A stretch of 47,708 bases of DNA from Candidatus Gastranaerophilales bacterium. Lineage in GTDB: Bacteria > Cyanobacteriota > Vampirovibrionia > Gastranaerophilales > Gastranaerophilaceae. The notes under the pieces were generated by a model that made no database searches, had not been told where the DNA came from, and saw nothing but the letters and a program-made list of their open reading frames with translations. Location of the stretch: the NCBI GenBank assembly GCA_947587615.1, contig CANPYC010000015.1:1-47708 (forward strand), in the 5' to 3' direction. Made by a program: the position numbers and the translations under genes. This document shows positions 8,803 through 17,951 of this stretch, piece after piece (position 1 is the stretch's first letter; each line of letters starts with the position of its first letter).

Positions 8803-8848
8803 AAAAGAATAATAATAGAATATTTTTAGCAACTTTTATTCTTTTTTG
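8803..8848 (+). terminator. Possible rho-independent terminator after rdgB
   Basis: AAAAGAATAA (8803-8812) pairs with TTATTCTTTT (8836-8845) and is followed by a T run. The stem is almost all A-T and the loop is 23 bases, so this is only a plausible terminator. Confidence 0.35.
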
Positions 8849-8877
8849 TTTTTCCTGAAATATATAGGAGAAAAATT

Positions 8878-10210
8878 ATGTCTGATGTTAAATTAAGTCC
8901 GGTTAGTACAAAGTTAACACAAAGCAAAGAAAATAATGCAACTCAACAAGCTGTTGATAATAAACCCGCTGAAACTGATAAAGAAACTAATAAAAAAAAT
9001 ATGTACTATTGCAGCTGCTTTAGGTACCGCTGCTTTAGCTGCGGTTGTTATTCATAAAGTTGTAAAAGGAAAAGGTACACCTGAAGCGCAAAAGACAGCA
9101 CAAGAAGTTAAGAATATTGTAAAAAAATTCACGGATACAGACGGAAACGAAGTTGCAAAAGTAGTGCATGAAAAAGGCATGATGTTATCAGGAGATAAAC
9201 CTTTTAGCGGTACAATGGAAGCTGTATCAAAGTCGGGTCAAAAGACTAAAATTATTTATGAAGACGGATATATGACCAAGTCTTATGTAAATGATAAACT
9301 TTATAAAGAGTATTATCCTGCCACAGTATTTGATCATTTAGAAGAAGACTTCACAACTCTTCCAAGAAATAAAGGTGTGACAATTTTAAAATATAATGAA
9401 GATGGTTATCAAATATCCGAGAATATACACACTTTTTATGATAACGGAAAAGTAAAACGTACTACAAAATATAAAGAAGAAGCCCGTAATAGTGAAATTA
9501 TTGCTCAAGAGTTTAGCAATGGAAAGCTTGCTGCAAAAGCAAAATATAATGGTTTAGAAACCCGACATTTAGACAAGCTTGAAGCATACGATGAGAATGG
9601 AAAAATTACAACAAAAATTTTCAAACAAGACGGAATTTGGCATGAAGAAAATTATAAAAACGGAATAAAAATAAAAGAAAGAACAAGTTCTAATTCTAAA
9701 TTTCTTTTGGGTACCAATAAATGGACACAAATAAATTTTGCAAAAAATAATCACGAAAGCAAAAGTCATTTGTTGCTCTGTGATAGTGTGAAGTATTTTA
9801 ATCAAAACGGTGAAATAAGCAGAGAACTTATAATTAATCATGCGGGCGGTACATATACAAATGAAATTAAATATAGCCTTGAAGATAAAGTATATGATAT
9901 AGTTGTTCCAACTAAAGAATACAAAGAAAACCTTGAAAAAAGTGGTATAGGTAAAAAACTTTCAATCGCCGTAACAAGCAATGATGAAGGCAGAAAAGAG
10001 CTTATAGCAACTACGGATGGCAAAATAAAACCTTTTGGAAAAAACGAATTTACTAAAAGTGAGCTTGATGATTTAGTTAAGTCCCTTAAAGCTATTGTTT
10101 TTGATGTAGAAGATAAAGAAAACGGATTTTTATTCCGTAATAATTATTACTTAAAAAATCTGATTGAAAATGTAAAAAAATTCATAGCAGAAACTTATCC
10201 CAATACATAA
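8878..10210 (+). CDS. Membrane-anchored YwqK/MORN-like repeat protein with apparent frameshift
   Basis: A perfect ribosome binding site (AGGAGA) precedes ATG at 8878 and opens a Ser/Thr/Asn-rich N-terminus (MSDVKLSPVSTK). After about 40 codons the frame meets a run of eight A (8992-8999) and then stops at 9059-9061. In the +1 frame, right after the A-run, the protein continues without a break to 10210: a membrane helix (TIAAALGTAALAAVVI) and then repeated segments of the type Y-x-D/N-G-K-x-x-x-x-x-x-Y-K. These resemble YwqK-like or MORN-variant repeats, which often face the periplasm or cell surface. Seven A instead of eight would join both parts, so this is a sequencing error, a true mutation, phase variation, or slippage. 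An unshifted start at 8936 exists in the second frame but has no ribosome binding site. Function unknown. Confidence 0.65.
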
Positions 10211-10242
10211 ACAACCTTGATTTTCCATGGTAAAATTAACTT

Positions 10243-11544
10243 ATGGAATTTAACCCTGTTTTAATATCCGTAATAAGTCTTTGTATATTATGTCTGCTTA
10301 AAATTAACGTATTATTTGCGTTAATGATTAGCGCTATCATTGCGGGTTTAGCTGCAAATATGCCGATAAGCCGCATTATGGAGCTTTTTATTTCAGGCAT
10401 GGGTTCTAACTCTGAAACTGCTTTAAGTTATATTTTACTTGGTACACTTGCTGCCGCTATGACTCATACGGGGCTTGCAGGGGTAATATCATGTAAAATT
10501 GCTCAGATAATTAAAGACAATAAATATCTTTTAATTTTGATTATTGTTTTAATTTCAATAATGTCACAAAATTTAATTCCCGTTCATATTGCTTTTATAC
10601 CGATTTTAATCCCGCCTCTTATAAAAGTTATGAACAAATTAAAGCTTGATAGAAGAATAATAGCCTGTTCTTTGGCTTTTGGTTTAAAAGCGCCTTATAT
10701 TGCAATTCCTGCGGGTTTTGGTTTAATCTTTCAAGGGCTTATTGCAGATAACATTACTCAAAACGGTATTTATGTTTCAAAGCTTGATATTTGGCATTAT
10801 AATTTGATACTTGGTTTTGCAATGTTTTTAGCTCTATTGGTTGCAATTTTTATAAGTTATCGAAAACCAAGAGAATATAAACAAAGCGCTTGTAATACGG
10901 AAGCTCAAAAAACTTGTCCTAAACTAACTAAACAGCACTATATTACTTTATTTGGTGCAATAATAACTCTTATAATACAGATTATCAGCGGTTCTCTGCC
11001 ATTAGGAGCACTAATCGGGCTTGGAATAATATTTGGTTTTAGAGCCGTTTCACATAAAAAAATGGATTTATTAATCAATGAAGGTGTTGGTTTAATGGGC
11101 TATATTGCTTTTGTTATGCTGGTTTGTGCGGGTTTTGCTCTTGTATTAAAACAAAGTGGAGGAATTGAAAGCCTGATTAGCTCGATTATACCTTATATTG
11201 AGCATTCAAAGCTTTTAGCAGCGCTTGCCATGCTCTTAATCGGGCTGATAATAACAATCGGCATAGGTTCATCTTTTGGAACAATACCGATTTTAGCGGT
11301 TTTATTTGTACCTTTGTGTCAAAAACTGGGTTTTTCAACCCCTTCAATAATTGTTCTTTTATCTGCCGCAGCTGCTTTAGGGGACGCAGGTTCACCCGCT
11401 TCCGATACAACATTAGCTCCAAGTGCAGGGTTGAATGTTGATAATCAACATAACCATATTAAAGATACTTGTATACCTACATTTATCCACTTTAATACGG
11501 CATTAATAATAGCTGCCATAGTTGCTGTTTATATTTTTAAATAG
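10243..11544 (+). CDS. NhaC/COG2056-type multi-spanning ion or amino-acid transporter
   Basis: 433 aa with roughly eleven or twelve hydrophobic segments. Two similar halves each carry small-residue-rich loops: GMGSNSETALSYILLGTLAAA near residue 50 and GIGSSFGTIPILAVLFVPL near 340, the latter followed by GDAGSPASDTTLAPSAG. This arrangement is typical of the Na+/H+ antiporter family proteins in the ion-transporter superfamily (NhaC relatives, Bacillus YuiF-like). Family members include sodium/proton antiporters and amino-acid permeases, so the substrate is uncertain. It acts in the inner membrane. It starts 32 bp after the preceding gene; no partner gene is evident. Confidence 0.8.
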   Translation: MEFNPVLISVISLCILCLLKINVLFALMISAIIAGLAANMPISRIMELFISGMGSNSETALSYILLGTLAAAMTHTGLAGVISCKIAQIIKDNKYLLILIIVLISIMSQNLIPVHIAFIPILIPPLIKVMNKLKLDRRIIACSLAFGLKAPYIAIPAGFGLIFQGLIADNITQNGIYVSKLDIWHYNLILGFAMFLALLVAIFISYRKPREYKQSACNTEAQKTCPKLTKQHYITLFGAIITLIIQIISGSLPLGALIGLGIIFGFRAVSHKKMDLLINEGVGLMGYIAFVMLVCAGFALVLKQSGGIESLISSIIPYIEHSKLLAALAMLLIGLIITIGIGSSFGTIPILAVLFVPLCQKLGFSTPSIIVLLSAAAALGDAGSPASDTTLAPSAGLNVDNQHNHIKDTCIPTFIHFNTALIIAAIVAVYIFK

Positions 11545-11573
11545 CTTTTTGAAAAAATTTAAATAACATTAAA

Positions 11574-11897
11574 CTAAGCCGCAAAGCTTCTTTGAATGCC
11601 TGATTGAACCTGTTGTTTAACCGTTTGTTCTTCTGCTTCAATCATTTGCAGTTGTGTTTGATAGCGTTGTAATTTTTGATCAAGCGCTTTTTCAGCCTGC
11701 TGCAAGCGTTCTTTTTTCTTTTCTAATGCTTTTGATTCGGGGCTATCGGGCTCCATATCGGAACTTAAACCAACCATATCGTTAATTTGAGAGGATAAAC
11801 TAATCTTGGTTGATGATATCAAATTGATTTGATATTCCAAATCCGACCTATAATTATTAATTTGTGCCAATCGCAACTGTGCGGTCAGAAGCCCCAT
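11574..11897 (-). CDS. Small coiled-coil protein, unknown function
   Basis: 107 aa, predicted almost entirely helical: an N-terminal helix (LLTAQLRLAQINNYRSDLEY), a short break around DMEPDSPES and a long Glu/Lys/Gln-rich heptad helix ending in QQVQSGIQRSFAA. No Cys, signal peptide or membrane span. Its size and layout recall small coiled-coil chaperone or stalk proteins such as FliJ/YscO types, but I see no specific match. An AGGT lies just before the ATG and the stop of the upstream 89-aa gene is two bases away, so the two are probably co-translated. Confidence 0.6.
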   Translation of the reverse strand: MGLLTAQLRLAQINNYRSDLEYQINLISSTKISLSSQINDMVGLSSDMEPDSPESKALEKKKERLQQAEKALDQKLQRYQTQLQMIEAEEQTVKQQVQSGIQRSFAA

Positions 11898-11899
11898 AC

Positions 11900-12169
11900 C
11901 TATCTCATTTCGTTAAATTTGTTACCCCTTAGAAAAGCATGCTCGTTGTTTTGAGCTATTAACTTTTCCATTTGATTTAATTGATGCATTTGGTATCTTA
12001 GTTTATACTTAACCATTTTCCTTTTTTTGTTTATGGAAAGCACATCTTTTAAACCTGCAACAAAATTATTTTTCAGTAATTTAACAGGATTATTCCTTTT
12101 TAAATAATTTCTTGAGTAATTTAAAAATGTTCTTAATCTTTTTAAATTTATTCGAATAACTTGTTGCAA
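11900..12169 (-). CDS. Small basic protein, unknown function (TTG start)
   Basis: 89 aa, very rich in Lys, Arg and Asn (INLKRLRTFLNYSRNYLKR), without a membrane span. The frame has no ATG near its beginning, but AAGGAG lies nine bases before the TTG at 12169, which supports TTG as the start. The stop is two bases before the ATG of the 107-aa coiled-coil gene. The protein could bind nucleic acid or a membrane surface; nothing more can be said. It is convergent with the NhaC-like gene and divergent from secD. Confidence 0.5.
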   Translation of the reverse strand: MQQVIRINLKRLRTFLNYSRNYLKRNNPVKLLKNNFVAGLKDVLSINKKRKMVKYKLRYQMHQLNQMEKLIAQNNEHAFLRGNKFNEMR

Positions 12170-12357
12170 TTTCAGATTCTCCTTTTGTTTTTATTAAGGA
12201 GTTTCTACCATAATAAAAACATATACACTTAATTTATTGCCTCATTGTTAACAAATATTAATAATATTGTTATATTTTATTTTTCGGCATATTCATTTTA
12301 AAACTTTAGTTAACTATACAAAACTTTACAAGTTGTAAGTTAGCTCAACATAATAAT

Positions 12358-12386
12358 TTAACTTTTAAATATTTTTTTGTTATAAT
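12358..12386 (+). promoter_or_regulatory. Predicted sigma-70-type promoter of secD
   Basis: TTAACT (12358-12363) and TATAAT (12381-12386) are separated by 17 bases and lie about 30 bases before the secD ATG. They sit in a 248-bp divergent intergenic region that otherwise shows nothing but AT-rich sequence. Confidence 0.55.
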
Positions 12387-12417
12387 TTGAACAATTATTA
12401 TTACTTGAGGACGACAA

Positions 12418-13728
12418 ATGAAAAACAAATTGATTCTTTTTTGGTTGATAATTGCCCTAACGCTGGGTAGTATCTATGTAATTTATAAAAAGAAAACAAG
12501 TTTAGGGCTTGATTTAGTGGGCGGTTCAAGACTTCTTTTAGAAGCGCAAACCTCTGAAGCCGTTCCAAAGATTACCCCCGAGATTATGGACAGTTTGCAA
12601 TATGCAATTGAAAACAGGGTAAACGCTATGGGCGTAGGTGAAACCATAGTTCAAAAAATCGGTACTAAAAGATTATTGGTTGAAATTCCAAACATAACCG
12701 ATACCAAAAAAGCAAAAGAATTTATCGGTCAAACCGCTCAGTTGGAATTTAAAAGACCCGTTACATTATTTGACGGTTCTCAAGGCTGGGAGTCGACGGG
12801 TTTAACCGGTAAAGACCTTAAAAAAGCTCTGGTCGGTTCAACCCCTTCAACGGGCGAATGGATGGTTGAGCTTGAATTTAACCTTCAAGGTGCTCAAAAG
12901 TTTTCCAACTTAACAAAAGAGTTAACAGGTAAACAGATGGCAATTTTCTTTAATGGCAAATTGCAGTCCGCTCCAAGGGTTAATGAGCAAATATCAGGCG
13001 GACATGCTCAAATAACAGGCGGTGAAGGCGGCTTTGAATATGAAGAAGCTAAAGAAATGGTGGATTTATTAAACGCAGGCGCACTCCCTGTCGGGGCTGA
13101 AATTATACAAGAAGAATCGGTAGGCCCGACACTCGGTCAAGATAGTATCAATAAATCCAAAATCGCAGGTCTTGTTGGAATTGGCGCCGTTATGCTCTTT
13201 ATGATAATTTATTATAGAGCGCTCGGTGTAATATCATGCCTTGCATTATTAATTTATACTTTAATTAACTTTGCAATTTATAAGCTTGTCCCTGTAACTC
13301 TTACCCTAACAGGCATTGCAGGTTTTATACTTTCAATCGGTATGGCAATAGACGCTAATATCTTAATTTTTGAAAGAACAAAAGAAGAACTGAGAATGGG
13401 TAGAAGTCTGTTTACGGCAATTAACTCAGGATTTGACAGAGCATTTACAAGCATCTTTGATTCAAACGTTTCAACGATTATGACATGCTTAATTCTTTAT
13501 TGCCTCGGTGCTTCAATGGTTAAAGGGTTTGCTTTAACGTTAATAATCGGTGTTTGCTTATCAATGTTCAGCGCAATTACGGTTACTAAAAACTTTATGC
13601 ACCTTGCATTCGGAACAAGCGAGCTTAAATATCCGCAGTTATTCGGTTTGAAAAAAGAAGAAATTGAAAACGCATATAAAGCACAAGAAACTAAAAGAGA
13701 AAAAGCAAAGTTCGGTGTTTTGGATTAA
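12418..13728 (+). CDS. secD: Protein translocase subunit SecD
   Basis: 436 aa. N-terminal membrane helix (5-22), then GLDLVGGSRLLLEA (about 31-44), the large periplasmic region (P1) with the N-A-M-G-V-G-E segment and QISGGHAQITGG, and five C-terminal membrane helices including the SecD signature SIGMAIDANILIFERTKEEL. SecD works with SecF in the inner membrane and uses the proton motive force to pull exported proteins across after SecYEG. A GAGG six bases or so before the ATG supports the start. secF follows after 27 bp, so they form an operon. Confidence 0.96.
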   Translation: MKNKLILFWLIIALTLGSIYVIYKKKTSLGLDLVGGSRLLLEAQTSEAVPKITPEIMDSLQYAIENRVNAMGVGETIVQKIGTKRLLVEIPNITDTKKAKEFIGQTAQLEFKRPVTLFDGSQGWESTGLTGKDLKKALVGSTPSTGEWMVELEFNLQGAQKFSNLTKELTGKQMAIFFNGKLQSAPRVNEQISGGHAQITGGEGGFEYEEAKEMVDLLNAGALPVGAEIIQEESVGPTLGQDSINKSKIAGLVGIGAVMLFMIIYYRALGVISCLALLIYTLINFAIYKLVPVTLTLTGIAGFILSIGMAIDANILIFERTKEELRMGRSLFTAINSGFDRAFTSIFDSNVSTIMTCLILYCLGASMVKGFALTLIIGVCLSMFSAITVTKNFMHLAFGTSELKYPQLFGLKKEEIENAYKAQETKREKAKFGVLD

Positions 13729-13755
13729 TAAAACTACAATCGGGAGAATTTAATA

Positions 13756-14754
13756 ATGGCAAATACAAATTTAATTAAAGATAAATATAAAATAGACATT
13801 ATAAAATACAGATATTTTTGGCTTACTTTTACGGGAATAATACTCATCCCCTGCATAGTTGCAATTATTTATCTTATGGTGACGCAGCCAAACCATGCCC
13901 CCTTAAAACTTGGTATTGATTTTACGGGCGGTACAATTTTACAATATGACGTTGATAAAAAAGCAACAACGGGTGATATCGCAAATATCAGACAAAGCCT
14001 TGAAAAAATCGGCGTTAAAAACCCTGTTATTCAAACAACCGCAATAAACGGCACAAACGAAGAGAATAAAGAAGCCGTTAATCACTTGCTTTCAATTCGG
14101 ACAACTTTTTTAGGCGACAAAGAAAGCGCTCAAAAAGTTGAAGAAATTACCAACACCGTTTCAAACAGTTTTAATAAAACCGAGCTTGTTGCAGTTAACT
14201 CCGTCGGTCCGACACTTGGAAGCGAATTACTTAAAAACACCATGGCAGCATTAATTCTTGCTTTTATTTTAATGGTTGTATATATCTCATTTCGATTTCG
14301 TTTTGAATACGGTTGGATTGCTCTTTTAACCTTATTCCATGACGCAATAATAGTGCTCGGCGTTTTTGCAATTAAAGGAATATTCCAAGATACAACGGTA
14401 GATAGCCTATTCATTACTGCTATATTAACCGTTATCGGTTATTCAATTAATGATACAATCGTTGTGTTTGACAGAATAAGAGAAAACATGCGCTTTTTGG
14501 CAAAAAAATATTCCTCTGATGAAATTATCAACGCTTCAATTAATCAAACAATAGCCCGCTCGATTAATACATCTTTAACAACTTTATTTACGTTGTTTGC
14601 GCTATATTTCTTTGGCGGCTCAACGATTAAAGATTTTGTTTTAGCAATCATCATAGGGGTTATTGCAGGAACATACTCTTCAATATTTGTTGCAGGCGTT
14701 ATTCTTGCGATTGTTAAAGAAAACATGGAAAAAAAGAACAAGAAAAATGCCTAA
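13756..14754 (+). CDS. secF: Protein translocase subunit SecF
   Basis: 332 aa. N-terminal membrane helix (about 18-40), the GIDFTGGTILQYD motif, a short periplasmic domain, then five membrane helices with the SecF signatures VNSVGPTLGSELL and GYSINDTIVVFDRIRENM. It is the partner of SecD in the accessory translocase. GGGAGAA lies about ten bases before the ATG. The next gene's ATG (14747) overlaps its last codons by eight bases. Confidence 0.96.
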   Translation: MANTNLIKDKYKIDIIKYRYFWLTFTGIILIPCIVAIIYLMVTQPNHAPLKLGIDFTGGTILQYDVDKKATTGDIANIRQSLEKIGVKNPVIQTTAINGTNEENKEAVNHLLSIRTTFLGDKESAQKVEEITNTVSNSFNKTELVAVNSVGPTLGSELLKNTMAALILAFILMVVYISFRFRFEYGWIALLTLFHDAIIVLGVFAIKGIFQDTTVDSLFITAILTVIGYSINDTIVVFDRIRENMRFLAKKYSSDEIINASINQTIARSINTSLTTLFTLFALYFFGGSTIKDFVLAIIIGVIAGTYSSIFVAGVILAIVKENMEKKNKKNA

Positions 14755-15190
14755 AAAAATAGTTAAAAAGCAAGATATTTCTTTAGCACAATTTGTTGCA
14801 CAAAAAAGAGAAGAGCTCGGGCTTTCACAGGAAGATTTGGCGTATCAATCAAGTTTATCAATAGAACAAATCCGATCAATTGAACAAGGGTTGGATTTGT
14901 TCTTGGCAACTACAACAAGACAAAAACTTGCTAAAGGTTTAAAAATTGAAAATAAAGAGCTAAAGCTCTATGAAACAAAAACAAACTTCAACCTCACCTC
15001 TCAATCAACAATGGATAGTATAAGAGAAGAAATATTGCTAAATTCAACTAACCCTAACCATGAAATAAAATGCCCGCTCTGTGGAGAAAAATTAATAACA
15101 AGAATAGCTAAACTCTACGACCTTGAAGATAATTTAATTCTAAGACCAAAGGCAAGATGCTCAAAATGCCCCTTTCAATTATCGGATTAG
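14747..15190 (+). CDS. HTH (XRE-like) plus zinc-ribbon protein
   Basis: 147 aa from the ATG at 14747, which lies inside the end of secF; the longer start at 14663 would read through secF in another frame and is unlikely. Residues 15-70 form an XRE-type helix-turn-helix: FVAQKREELGLSQEDLAYQS with SIEQIRSIEQG. The C-terminus carries a zinc ribbon with CPLC (about 112-115) and CSKC (about 139-142). This looks like a DNA-binding regulator with a metal-stabilised tail. Target unknown. Translational overlap with secF is unusual for a regulator and suggests that the gene is expressed with the translocase. Confidence 0.75.
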   Translation: MPKKIVKKQDISLAQFVAQKREELGLSQEDLAYQSSLSIEQIRSIEQGLDLFLATTTRQKLAKGLKIENKELKLYETKTNFNLTSQSTMDSIREEILLNSTNPNHEIKCPLCGEKLITRIAKLYDLEDNLILRPKARCSKCPFQLSD

Positions 15191-15320
15191 ATTACACTTT
15201 TAATTTTTACAAATTATGCTTTTAGAGTCTTTGTTTGGTTAATTTAAATTAATATAAATCTTTAGCTATTTGCATTATTTATTTTATTAAAGTAAAATTT
15301 TAATATAGATTAGTATTTAA

Positions 15321-16004
15321 TTGGTAGCAAAATTGCAAGCTAAATTAAAAGATTATATTGATATAGTGCAAAAAGTTGCAAGGGTAGAATACAAAAGAAT
15401 CCCCTCACACATGCTTGATTGCGAAGAACTTGTTTCAATCGGAATTATTGCGCTTCAAGCTCTGTTTAAAAACAAAACGGAAGAACAGCTAAAAAACTAC
15501 AATTCCTCCTATATTGCAACGGCTGTTCGCTGGGCAATCAGAAACGAGCTTAGAAACAGATACAAATGGTATACCCTAAAACACAAAAAAGATGACGAAG
15601 AAGCAGGTTTTGATAACGTTGATGAATACAGCGAAAATCAAACTACGCTTGATGTTTCACCTAATAAAATCAGAGAAGCGGTTTATGAAACAATACTGTC
15701 AATTGACTCAATTATGGCAGCAAGCTCTGATAACGATTCACCCTTTGATTTTATTAAAGACACATCTGCTATGCCTGATGAAAAAGCGGAAATTTCAGAA
15801 TTAAGCAAGCTTATAAAAGAAGCGATTGCAAAACTGCCCCAAAAAGACAGAACAATTGTTGAATACAGATTTTACAGAAATATGCAGGTTAAGCAAATTG
15901 CAACAATGGTCGGTCTGTCCAGTTCTCGAATTACAAGAATTGTTCAGGCTTCCTTAAATCAAGTAAGAGAATATTTAAACAAAAGAGGCTTAACAAATTA
16001 TTAA
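15321..16004 (+). CDS. Alternative sigma-70 family factor (FliA/SigF-like)
   Basis: 227 aa. Region 2 is visible near the N-terminus: EYKRIPSHMLDCEELVSIG and YIATAVRWAIRNELRNR, the latter the core-binding and -10 recognition part. Region 4 is at the C-terminus: LPQKDRTIVEYRFYRNMQVKQ followed by the helix-turn-helix VGLSSSRITRIVQASLNQV. There is no region 1.1, and a flexible acidic linker replaces much of region 3. This is the layout of group 3 factors of the FliA/WhiG/SigF type. The frame begins with TTG at 15321; no ATG is available before region 2 and no strong ribosome binding site is seen, so the start is uncertain. Regulon unknown; the flagellin remnant at 27.6-27.9 kb would fit a motility sigma factor but is weak evidence. 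Confidence 0.82.
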   Translation: MVAKLQAKLKDYIDIVQKVARVEYKRIPSHMLDCEELVSIGIIALQALFKNKTEEQLKNYNSSYIATAVRWAIRNELRNRYKWYTLKHKKDDEEAGFDNVDEYSENQTTLDVSPNKIREAVYETILSIDSIMAASSDNDSPFDFIKDTSAMPDEKAEISELSKLIKEAIAKLPQKDRTIVEYRFYRNMQVKQIATMVGLSSSRITRIVQASLNQVREYLNKRGLTNY

Positions 16005-16034
16005 TTGATTAGTACAAAGACATAGGAGAGGAAC

Positions 16035-17951
16035 ATGCTTTTAGAAAAAACAAAACTTTTTAGCGACGAATATAAAAAAACAATTAAAGAAGCCCTCAGC
16101 GCACTTGGTAAAAAAAATTTGGCTTTAATTTTACAGGGTGTGAGTTTTCCTTCCAAAGACAATGAAAATACAGGCTTTGGAACATACAACTCTCAAGGTG
16201 CTAAAGAATTGTTTAATTTTCTTCAAGGCATGTTTAGCGCAGTTCAACTCGGTCCTTGCGGTAAAACAAAATTAAGCGATTCATCCCCATATACGGGTAC
16301 TGTTTTTTCAAAAAACCCTCTGTTTATCAACTTAAAAGAATTAACAGAAGAAAAATGGGATAAAATTCTCTCTCAAAAAACTCTTAATAATATAATAAAA
16401 TCAAACCCGAATAAGAATACAAATAAAGCAGCTTACGTTTATGCAATTGAAAATCTTGAAATTGCAGCAGGCGAATTTTACAAAAATTTCAAAAAAAATG
16501 CTTCTAAGAACTTAAAAAAAGAATTTGAAAAATTCAAAGAAGATAATGCTTTTTGGCTTGATAAAGACGCTTTATATGAAGCTTTAACAATTGAAAACAA
16601 CTCGGATTACTGGCCGCAGTGGCAAAATGAGCTTGATAAAACTTTATTTAATGCAAAAGACCCTAAGAAAGCTCAAAAAAGAACAAAAGATATTGAAAAA
16701 AAATATTCTGATGTAATTGAAAAATATAAACTTGAGCAATTTATTGTTCAAAAACAGAGTGATGAAACTCTTGAATATACTAAAAAACTCGGTTTAAAAC
16801 TTATCGCAGACAGACAAGTTGCTTTCTCCGACCGTGACAACTGGGCTTATCAATCACTCTTTTTAGAAGGCTGGTGCTTGGGTTGTCCTCCTGATTATTT
16901 TTCAAAAGACGGTCAGGCATGGGGTTTTAGCGTTGTTAATCCTGAAAAACTGTTTAATAAAGACGGGTCTTTAGGTGAAGCAGGGGAATTGCTTAAAAAA
17001 CTATACTTAAAAATGTTTAAAGAAAACCCCGGCGGCGTTAGAATTGACCACACCGTAGGTTTAATTGACCCTTGGGTATATAAAAAAGGAGCACTGCCAA
17101 AAGTTGAAGAAGGTGCAGGAAGATTGTATTCTTCTCCAAACCACCCCGAGCTTAAAAAGTATGCAATAGCAACTGTTGATAACATCAACAAAACGCCGAT
17201 TGATGGTAAATACCCGACACCTGACGATGAAAAATGGATTGATAATTTATCCGATGAACAAGTAAGTTTATACGGCAGAATGATTGAAAAAATCGTAATT
17301 GCAGCAGCACTTGAAGCAGGGCTCGATAAAAATTCAATTATAGCCGAAGATTTAGGAACTCTAACTTATCCTGTTGTTCAGGTAATGAAAAAATATGCTC
17401 TTCAAGGAATGAAGCTTGTTCAATTTGTTGTACCTTATGAAGAACAACATCCTTACAGATGTAAAAATATCACTCCAAATTCCTGGGTGATGGTTGGTAC
17501 TCACGATAATGAACCTATTAGAATGTGGGCTTCAAAACTCGTTAACACAGAAGCTGCTAACCCCTACATCAAAAACCTGATTGAAGATTTATGCTTTGAA
17601 TTTGGAAATAAGGATGAGATGTGGCATAAAATGTACAGCGATGAAAAATTCTTCGCATTTATGAAACTTGTTGAATGTTTTGCTTCAAAAGCAGAAAATA
17701 TTCAAATCTTCTTTACGGATTTCTTTGGAATTAATGAGGTATATAATACCCCCGGAACTTCGGGCGACCCGAATTGGACTTTAAGGTTAAACAACAACTT
17801 TGTTGATTTTTATAAAGAAAAATTGAAATCAAACGAAGCGCTAAACATCCCCTTGGCTTTAATTTACGCTTTTAAAGCAAGAGGCTGGGAATTTTATAAA
17901 AACTATCAGGATATATTAGACAAGCTGGAACAAATTGTAAATGAAAAATAA
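16035..17951 (+). CDS. malQ: 4-alpha-glucanotransferase (GH77)
   Basis: 638 aa, longer than common MalQ (about 500-530). GH77 landmarks: KLIADRQVAFSDRDNWAYQ, RIDHTVGLIDPW with nucleophile candidate Asp338, IIAEDLGTLTYPVV with acid/base Glu438, and VGTHDNEPIRMWA with Asp491. The N-terminal 250 residues hold an expanded, Lys-rich helical region. The enzyme transfers maltodextrin segments between alpha-1,4-glucans (disproportionation) and works with glycogen synthase and phosphorylase; a glgA gene lies at 31.3 kb. AGGAGAGG eight bases or so before the ATG supports the start. The next gene's ATG overlaps its end by 11 bp. Confidence 0.92.
   Translation: MLLEKTKLFSDEYKKTIKEALSALGKKNLALILQGVSFPSKDNENTGFGTYNSQGAKELFNFLQGMFSAVQLGPCGKTKLSDSSPYTGTVFSKNPLFINLKELTEEKWDKILSQKTLNNIIKSNPNKNTNKAAYVYAIENLEIAAGEFYKNFKKNASKNLKKEFEKFKEDNAFWLDKDALYEALTIENNSDYWPQWQNELDKTLFNAKDPKKAQKRTKDIEKKYSDVIEKYKLEQFIVQKQSDETLEYTKKLGLKLIADRQVAFSDRDNWAYQSLFLEGWCLGCPPDYFSKDGQAWGFSVVNPEKLFNKDGSLGEAGELLKKLYLKMFKENPGGVRIDHTVGLIDPWVYKKGALPKVEEGAGRLYSSPNHPELKKYAIATVDNINKTPIDGKYPTPDDEKWIDNLSDEQVSLYGRMIEKIVIAAALEAGLDKNSIIAEDLGTLTYPVVQVMKKYALQGMKLVQFVVPYEEQHPYRCKNITPNSWVMVGTHDNEPIRMWASKLVNTEAANPYIKNLIEDLCFEFGNKDEMWHKMYSDEKFFAFMKLVECFASKAENIQIFFTDFFGINEVYNTPGTSGDPNWTLRLNNNFVDFYKEKLKSNEALNIPLALIYAFKARGWEFYKNYQDILDKLEQIVNEK

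Noticed and set aside
14663-14746. Extended N-terminus of the HTH/zinc-ribbon protein
   Set aside because: The extra 28 codons lie inside secF in another frame and give a non-homologous sequence; the ATG at 14747 directly precedes the HTH domain.
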